From the NCBI RefSeq assembly GCF_002356555.2, contig NZ_AP017372.2, positions 930,001 through 994,000 of the forward strand: a stretch of 64,000 nucleotides of DNA, given 5' to 3'. A program made the translations under genes and the position numbers. Below, in pieces: positions 59,733 to 64,000 of this stretch (within the stretch, counting starts at the first letter, position 1; the number at the start of each line of letters is the position of its first letter). The DNA comes from Halorhodospira halochloris (GTDB lineage Bacteria; Pseudomonadota; Gammaproteobacteria; Nitrococcales; Halorhodospiraceae). The notes below the pieces were generated by a model that was not told where the DNA came from, made no database searches, and was given only the letters and a program-made list of their open reading frames with translations.

Positions 59733-60932
59733 CTATTTTGAGGTGTTCTCCAGCAGGCTGCTTTGCTCATTAAGGTGCTCAAACAAGCCTTCCTGGCCGT
59801 AGAATTTATTAAGTATTTGCTCGCCACGCTGAGCGGTATCTATATCATCGAACGCCTCAGGGTAAAGGATTTTGCCCATATGGATCAGATCTATCAGGCC
59901 GGTCGCCAAGTCCCAGCCCATATAGGTTCCCTTGAAGCGGTAGATGTTACCATCCTGTACTGCGCTTATCTGCGCTAGGCTCGAATCTTCGCCTATCTCA
60001 CTGGCTGCAACACGGCTCGTTTGCGATGGGGTGTGGAGGAAGATGTACTCCGGATCCCAGGCCAGTAACTGCTCAGCGCTTATCTCGCCATCCCGGCCGC
60101 GCCTCGCGGTCGCGACATTATCCGCGTCTAGTTGCTCGATCGGCAAGTAGAAGGCTACGTTGTTGAACAGGTTGCTGCGATGGGCCATGTAGACGCGCGG
60201 TGCGGCAAGCTCCTGAGCCTCTTTGCCTTGTTCTGCGGCAGCGCTCTTGCGGTGCTCGGCGATGCGCTCCTGGATCTGTTCAACCTCGGTAAAGTAATCC
60301 TCGACCAGGCTTGAGGCGCGCTCTTCACGATCAAGAACCGCACCCATGAGCTGGTAGGCCTGTTCAATCTCGGCGTAGATCTGTTCCTCTTCGCGGTCAC
60401 GCCCTAGGGTGTTGACGGCGATGACCGGTATGCCGAGTTGTTGCTGGATCTGATCGGCACGGTTTGCCATCGCCTCTGCCGAATCGCCGCGACTGAAGGC
60501 CCAGAATAGAAAGACATCGGGCTCGACGCTGACGATTTTCTCCAGGCTTATCTCTGACCCGGGTTGGCCACCGCCAATTTTGGGGGTGTTTTCAAGACCG
60601 TCAAAGGCGCGTGCCTCGATGGTCTTGTCCTCGGAGAAGCGCGAACCGAACATGTCGCTGGGGATGCCGACGAGCTTTTCGCCGGCATCAAGGTGGAGCG
60701 TCATGCGAAAGGCATCGACGTTGACGGTGGCAACCCGTTCGACCTCTGCGGGGATCTCGACGCTGCGTCCGAGCATGTCTTCAACGGTTTGGGTTTCAGA
60801 CGATGACTCCACGTCCGGTGTGGCTTGCTCGGTCGGCTTGAAGTCATCGCAGCCGGTGCTTGCCCAGAGCAAGAGTAGGGCGCCAACCGGGATGGCTATC
60901 CAGCTCGGAAGTCGGCGTTGTTTAGGTTGCAT
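59733..60932 (-). CDS. ABC substrate-binding lipoprotein (class III)
   Basis: 399 residues. The N-terminus (KQRRLPSWIAIPVGALLLLW) ends in ASTGC, a slightly irregular lipobox, so the mature protein is probably tethered at Cys 28. Binding-protein motifs: EDMLGRSVEIPAEVERVATV, SLEKIVSVEPDVFLFW, LLAWDPEYIFLHTP. It is larger than BtuF and contains an Arg/Glu-rich helical insert (VEQIQERIAEHRKSAAAEQG). It delivers substrate to the permease and ATPase encoded after element C. Located 106 bp behind the receptor gene. Confidence 0.85.
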   Translation of the reverse strand: MQPKQRRLPSWIAIPVGALLLLWASTGCDDFKPTEQATPDVESSSETQTVEDMLGRSVEIPAEVERVATVNVDAFRMTLHLDAGEKLVGIPSDMFGSRFSEDKTIEARAFDGLENTPKIGGGQPGSEISLEKIVSVEPDVFLFWAFSRGDSAEAMANRADQIQQQLGIPVIAVNTLGRDREEEQIYAEIEQAYQLMGAVLDREERASSLVEDYFTEVEQIQERIAEHRKSAAAEQGKEAQELAAPRVYMAHRSNLFNNVAFYLPIEQLDADNVATARRGRDGEISAEQLLAWDPEYIFLHTPSQTSRVAASEIGEDSSLAQISAVQDGNIYRFKGTYMGWDLATGLIDLIHMGKILYPEAFDDIDTAQRGEQILNKFYGQEGLFEHLNEQSSLLENTSK

Positions 60933-61038
60933 AGGTTAATCTCACAGTGCTGTTGATCTGGCGTTGTCTGTTTAAGGCGAACGTGCTGTGAATCCTCTGT
61001 GGGCAGTTCGAAACTGCCCACTGCCAATGGTTGCCTCT

Positions 61039-63195
61039 CTAAAAGCGCAGTTCGGCGGTGATTCGCACATCTCTGCCGGGCTCGCTGCGGATGTGATAAT
61101 CGCCGTTATCTTCCCAGGCTAAGGAGGTGTGCTCGGCGTAGCGGGTGTCGAAGAGGTTGTTGATGGCCAAGGCCAATTTCAGCTCTTCGCCGCCACCCGG
61201 TAGTCCAGAGGGGCCACAAGGCAGCCACTCAACCTGGATGTCGTGCAGATCGTAGCCGTCGCGCTCGGGCTCGTCATCCGGGACGTCGGTGTGGTCGCCG
61301 ACCCAGGTCAGCGTATAACCGAGGGTAATTTGTTCGGTTGCCGCCCAGCGGTTGTCCCATACCAGGCGGTCTCCGCCTATGCCACCACGGCGCCTGGATA
61401 CCCCTTGTGGGTCGCCGTCCTCGTTTACCGTTTCGGCGCTCATAAAGCTAAGTTGGGTGTCGTAGGTGGCGTAGCCCCAGGCAGCGCGGATCTCGAAACC
61501 GCGGGTTATTAGAGTGTCGTCGCGGTTGATGACATTACCTACTAGTGGGTCGTCTTCCTTCTGGACGCTTGGAGGTCTTCGATCGTCGTCCCATGTGACG
61601 GTGTAAGGGCTACCCCAATTGTCATCGCGCTCAATGCTATTATCTATCTTGGTTTCAAAGTAAGTCGCATTTAATTTGAAACTATCGCGTTCTTTGAATA
61701 ACCCTCTCGATTCATAGTCTAACCCTGCTTCCCAGCGGCTCGATTCTTCAGCCTTGAAAGGCTCATCGTTGTTTAGGTTGGTTCGCTCATCTATAAACTG
61801 CATCCAACCAACAGGGATTAAGCCGCTGCCGCTTACTGCCTCACCGTAGCCGGCAAATGCAGTCCATCCTTCAGTCATTTCAAAATCTGTACTGATATTA
61901 GGCGATAAGGCATCGCCTTCAAGCTTGCGATCGAAAAATTCTGTTGAGTAATCATCAAAACGCGCCCCTAGCGATACACCCAAGCGTCCGTAACGCATCC
62001 GGTTCTGTAAGAAGAGACCGAGGTTGCGTGATTCGTGGCTGAGATCAGGTTCATCAGGGCGGTTGTTTTGGCCGTCCTCCAGGTAGTAGTCAGCACCCGC
62101 GGTCAACCTATGCTCGCTATCCCCGATGTGAAAAGTGAAGGTGTTGCGCAGATCGGCGCCGTGCTCCAGGGCGCGGGTCTCGCTATCATCATCGAGGCGT
62201 TTGAGGCGGTTGTCGTTGCGGTAGATGTTTAATCGCCAATCAATATGGTTAGCATCCGGGTCGTAGTGGTGCGCGAAGTTATAGGTGTCACGCTCGCGCT
62301 CTTGTCTGACCTCGTCCTGGCGTGTTTCAAGTTTAGGATCACCGAAATCACTGCCTATGGAACCATAGGCGTGATCGCCGACGAAGGTGTTGCGCTGGGC
62401 GCTAAAGCGTAGCTCATGGTCGTTAAAGCGCGACTCGTCGCCGTTTGTCTCCGGTATCCGGCTAAGCTTAAGCATATAGTCGCGGTCCCGTCCCCCCGAG
62501 CCGGGCATGGTGCCGCCTTCGCCGATACGATAATCGTCGCGGTTTACAGCACTTATGTGGGAGAGGATGCCGGTGTTTTGGCCCAGCATGGCGTAGGCGG
62601 TGGTCGAGCCGCGATACGATTTATCCGCGCTGGCGTAACCGGTTTTGGCCCGCGCTCCCCGATCTTTATCGGGTAGCAGCAGATCCTGGGCATCTTTGGT
62701 GGTAAAGCGAATGCTCCCGCCAAGTGCACCTGCGCCTTGGTCGGCGGCGGGGCTTGGGTCGATATCGACCGCTTTGAGGAGGTCCGGGTCAATACCGCTT
62801 AGGCCACCGCGGTGTTGGTGCAGATCGCGCCCCTCGCGAGCCCCATCGATAGTAACGTTTAAATTGTTGGCCTCAATGCCGCGCAGATAGAGGCGCTGCG
62901 CGTTACGGCTGCCGCCGCCGACGTTGGCCGCTGCCTCGCCGCGAAATATCTCGCCGCTATGTGATGCCTGGCGACGTTGCAGCAGTTCACTGCTGATGCT
63001 GCTAGCGCCGCCCTCGGCGCCAGCTTCTATGGTGACCGGTGAGAGCAAGGTTGTGCCGGCGCCAGAGCTGGTGGTTATGGATTGGCTGTCTTGTTGTTCG
63101 GCTAGCAGTGCCGCGGGGTAGAGGGCCGAGAGGGATAGTAAGCCTAACGATCCGAGAGAGAATTGTCTTAAGTTATGGGAATCAAACCTTAACAT
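61039..63195 (-). CDS. TonB-dependent outer-membrane receptor
   Basis: 718 residues. Signal peptide to about residue 32 (LLSLSALYPAALLAEQ). Plug domain: LYLRGIEANNLNVTIDGARE, LKAVDIDPSPAADQGAGALGGSIRF. The barrel carries NLFDTRYAEHTSLAWEDNGD near the end and terminates in VRITAELRF, with the correct terminal Phe. The plug resembles heme/hemophore-type receptors (GREGRDLHQHRGG-like), but the riboswitch upstream argues for a corrinoid or cobalt-related substrate. First gene of the minus-strand uptake operon. Confidence 0.9.
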   Translation of the reverse strand: MLRFDSHNLRQFSLGSLGLLSLSALYPAALLAEQQDSQSITTSSGAGTTLLSPVTIEAGAEGGASSISSELLQRRQASHSGEIFRGEAAANVGGGSRNAQRLYLRGIEANNLNVTIDGAREGRDLHQHRGGLSGIDPDLLKAVDIDPSPAADQGAGALGGSIRFTTKDAQDLLLPDKDRGARAKTGYASADKSYRGSTTAYAMLGQNTGILSHISAVNRDDYRIGEGGTMPGSGGRDRDYMLKLSRIPETNGDESRFNDHELRFSAQRNTFVGDHAYGSIGSDFGDPKLETRQDEVRQERERDTYNFAHHYDPDANHIDWRLNIYRNDNRLKRLDDDSETRALEHGADLRNTFTFHIGDSEHRLTAGADYYLEDGQNNRPDEPDLSHESRNLGLFLQNRMRYGRLGVSLGARFDDYSTEFFDRKLEGDALSPNISTDFEMTEGWTAFAGYGEAVSGSGLIPVGWMQFIDERTNLNNDEPFKAEESSRWEAGLDYESRGLFKERDSFKLNATYFETKIDNSIERDDNWGSPYTVTWDDDRRPPSVQKEDDPLVGNVINRDDTLITRGFEIRAAWGYATYDTQLSFMSAETVNEDGDPQGVSRRRGGIGGDRLVWDNRWAATEQITLGYTLTWVGDHTDVPDDEPERDGYDLHDIQVEWLPCGPSGLPGGGEELKLALAINNLFDTRYAEHTSLAWEDNGDYHIRSEPGRDVRITAELRF

Positions 63196-63319
63196 TCAGC
63201 GCTCCTCATCATCTGATGGGCGCTGGCGACAGTTGCTGGGGGAAGGGCGGCGCAGCAAGCAACGCAATAGCGCGTGGCTGCGCTACTGTGTGATTACAGA
63301 AGTGCCTATGCCCCCAGGC

Positions 63320-63760
63320 GCGCCGCCCGCACGCCGTTACATGGGTTGTGGTGGGACGGTCTCCGGGCTCGTGGGGCAGCCAGATCGACACCAACTCTGA
63401 TGTTGATCTGCTGAGCGGATCGCCTTCCCACGGAGGCCGCCTGAATGACGGCTGTTCCGCAGTGGCTTGCCCGGGCACCTTGAAGACTCCTCTGGAGCCA
63501 TTTTCCTGGACTGGTGTGGAGGACGTCTTGCATCCATCCTTGGAGCCTTCATGGCGCCATCCTTGGCGCCAAGACCTTCAAACCAGGGCAGAAAATTGGC
63601 TCCGGGGGAGCTTGCGATATGCCCGTTTACTTGCTCCCTATGGGCGCGCCTTATTCACGCCCCTCGAGAGCAAGCTGATCCGCTATACCCACCTACCGTT
63701 GCGGGGGCAGCGCCGGCTTCACCGCTACTTGCGGCTGTACCGGACTTCCCGTTTCCCAAC
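63320..63760 (-). promoter_or_regulatory. Cobalamin riboswitch, copy 3, interrupted by element D
   Basis: Minus strand, in order: GGGAAACGGGAAGTCCGGTA, GCGCTGCCCCCGCAACGGTA at about 63720-63698, then an insertion, then GCCACTGCGG near 63465, GTGGGAAGGC and the B12-box GAGCCCGGAGACCGTCCC near 63360. The two halves are about 230 nt apart instead of the 20-40 nt in copies 1 and 2. All conserved blocks survive. The GGCGTGCGGGCGGCGCGCCT platform equals that of copy 1. Confidence 0.85.
63478..63615. repeat. Palindromic element, copy D (inside the riboswitch)
   Basis: Arms around CTCTGGAGCCATTTTCCTGG (63489-63510) and CAGAAAATTGGCTCCGGGGG (63589-63608) pair imperfectly. The loop CATCCATCCTTGGAGCC then TTCATGGCGCCATCCTTGGC matches copies A and B. 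It occupies the peripheral arm of riboswitch copy 3. Confidence 0.8.
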
Positions 63761-63767
63761 CAGTGGG

Positions 63768-63823
63768 GTGCCTCTAAAGCCCCACCTTGCGCCAATTGGC
63801 TAAGGGGAGTTTTAGAGGCGCCC
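63768..63823. repeat. Short palindrome, copy E (loop deleted)
   Basis: GGTGCCTCTAAAGCCCC...GCGCCAA faces TTGGC-AAGGGGAG-TTTTAGAGGCGCC across a 4-6 nt loop. Only the arms of the element family remain. It lies just 5' of riboswitch copy 3 in the transcript. Confidence 0.75.
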
Positions 63824-63849
63824 AGTGCTTTCAAAGCTAACAGGATTCT

Positions 63850-64000
63850 TTAAAGGCGACGCATCCTACAGTGGAAAAGGCTTAAAAGCAAATTGCCGTC
63901 GATATCGCATAGCTCCAGGCTGCTGGTCTCTGGGGTAAGCGCTGCGCTGGCGCTCTGCAGATTTGCGAGCAGGAATAGGGTGTTGATGCTGGCGGTATCG
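63850..64000 (-). CDS. C-terminal end of an unidentified gene (runs off right edge)
   Basis: A minus-strand frame is open from the window edge to TAA at 63850 and encodes about 49 residues (SINTLFLLANLQSASAALTP then SLELCDIDGNLLLSLFHCRM). The text is protein-like, with a plausible strand-turn-strand, but too short for a family call. Confidence 0.35.
   Translation of the reverse strand, partial: DTASINTLFLLANLQSASAALTPETSSLELCDIDGNLLLSLFHCRMRRL
63863..63891 (-). promoter_or_regulatory. Candidate promoter of the second uptake operon
   Basis: Minus strand TTGCTT (63891-63886), 17-bp spacer, TAGGAT (63868-63863). It lies upstream of element E and riboswitch copy 3, inside the end of the partial frame below. 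Confidence 0.35.

Noticed and set aside
63348-63853. Long plus-strand ORFs near the right end
   Set aside because: They are antisense to riboswitch copy 3 and run through palindromes D and E; the text is translated repeat.

Overview
The window reads as a chromosome segment of a gammaproteobacterium, most likely a halophilic or phototrophic relative of Ectothiorhodospiraceae (for example Halorhodospira). That guess rests on the flavour of the housekeeping proteins, the pairing of class III ribonucleotide reductase with cobalamin genes, and acidic low-complexity tails. The genus is inference. The segment is unusually worn: insertion-sequence remnants, truncated genes, palindromic repeats and paralogous duplications interrupt ordinary housekeeping blocks.

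Layout. 1-3.2 kb: end of an IS1634-type transposase, a decapitated outer-membrane protein, an intact small outer-membrane protein, and an integrase stump abutting dusA. 3.2-13.6 kb: core genes (dusA, lpxH, gltX, cysS), flagellum-associated small genes (DUF2802, FliK-like, FlhB-like), damX, tRNA-Glu and an MsbA-like exporter. 14-16.8 kb: nrdD with a shortened nrdG. 17-22.2 kb: an AbiEi-type regulator without its toxin, a methyltransferase, wrbA and a full cobQ. 22.3-27.5 kb: a tcuB remnant, an IS1380 copy with a nonsense codon, an Rpn/DUF4351 protein, and a riboswitch-led but damaged cobalamin operon (N-truncated cobQ, chimeric cobI). 27.6-31.5 kb: three membrane-protein genes. 31.6-36.8 kb: promoter, cobalamin riboswitch and btuB-btuF-btuC-btuD. 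36.9-53 kb: an accessory island with four near-identical AAA-ATPase/PD-(D/E)XK genes, separated by toxin-antitoxin-like genes (MNT, Fic, ParDE, a small pair), a complete MacB-like ABC system, and debris of SulP-USP, ABC and AAA genes. 53-57.6 kb: two crcB genes, cobK, a spermidine-synthase-like fusion and dodecin. 57.6-63.8 kb: a second TonB receptor/ABC uptake operon on the minus strand, led by a third cobalamin riboswitch.

Together the genes suggest a cell that imports corrinoids through two riboswitch-controlled systems while part of its cobalamin synthesis set is decaying here. The two strongest unexplained signals are (i) the four AAA paralogs, whose three variable blocks form an ordered staircase (aaa, baa, bba, bbb) along the chromosome, and (ii) a family of roughly 140-bp palindromes whose arms differ in sequence between copies yet stay base-paired. 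One palindrome is nested in an older copy and one sits inside a riboswitch.
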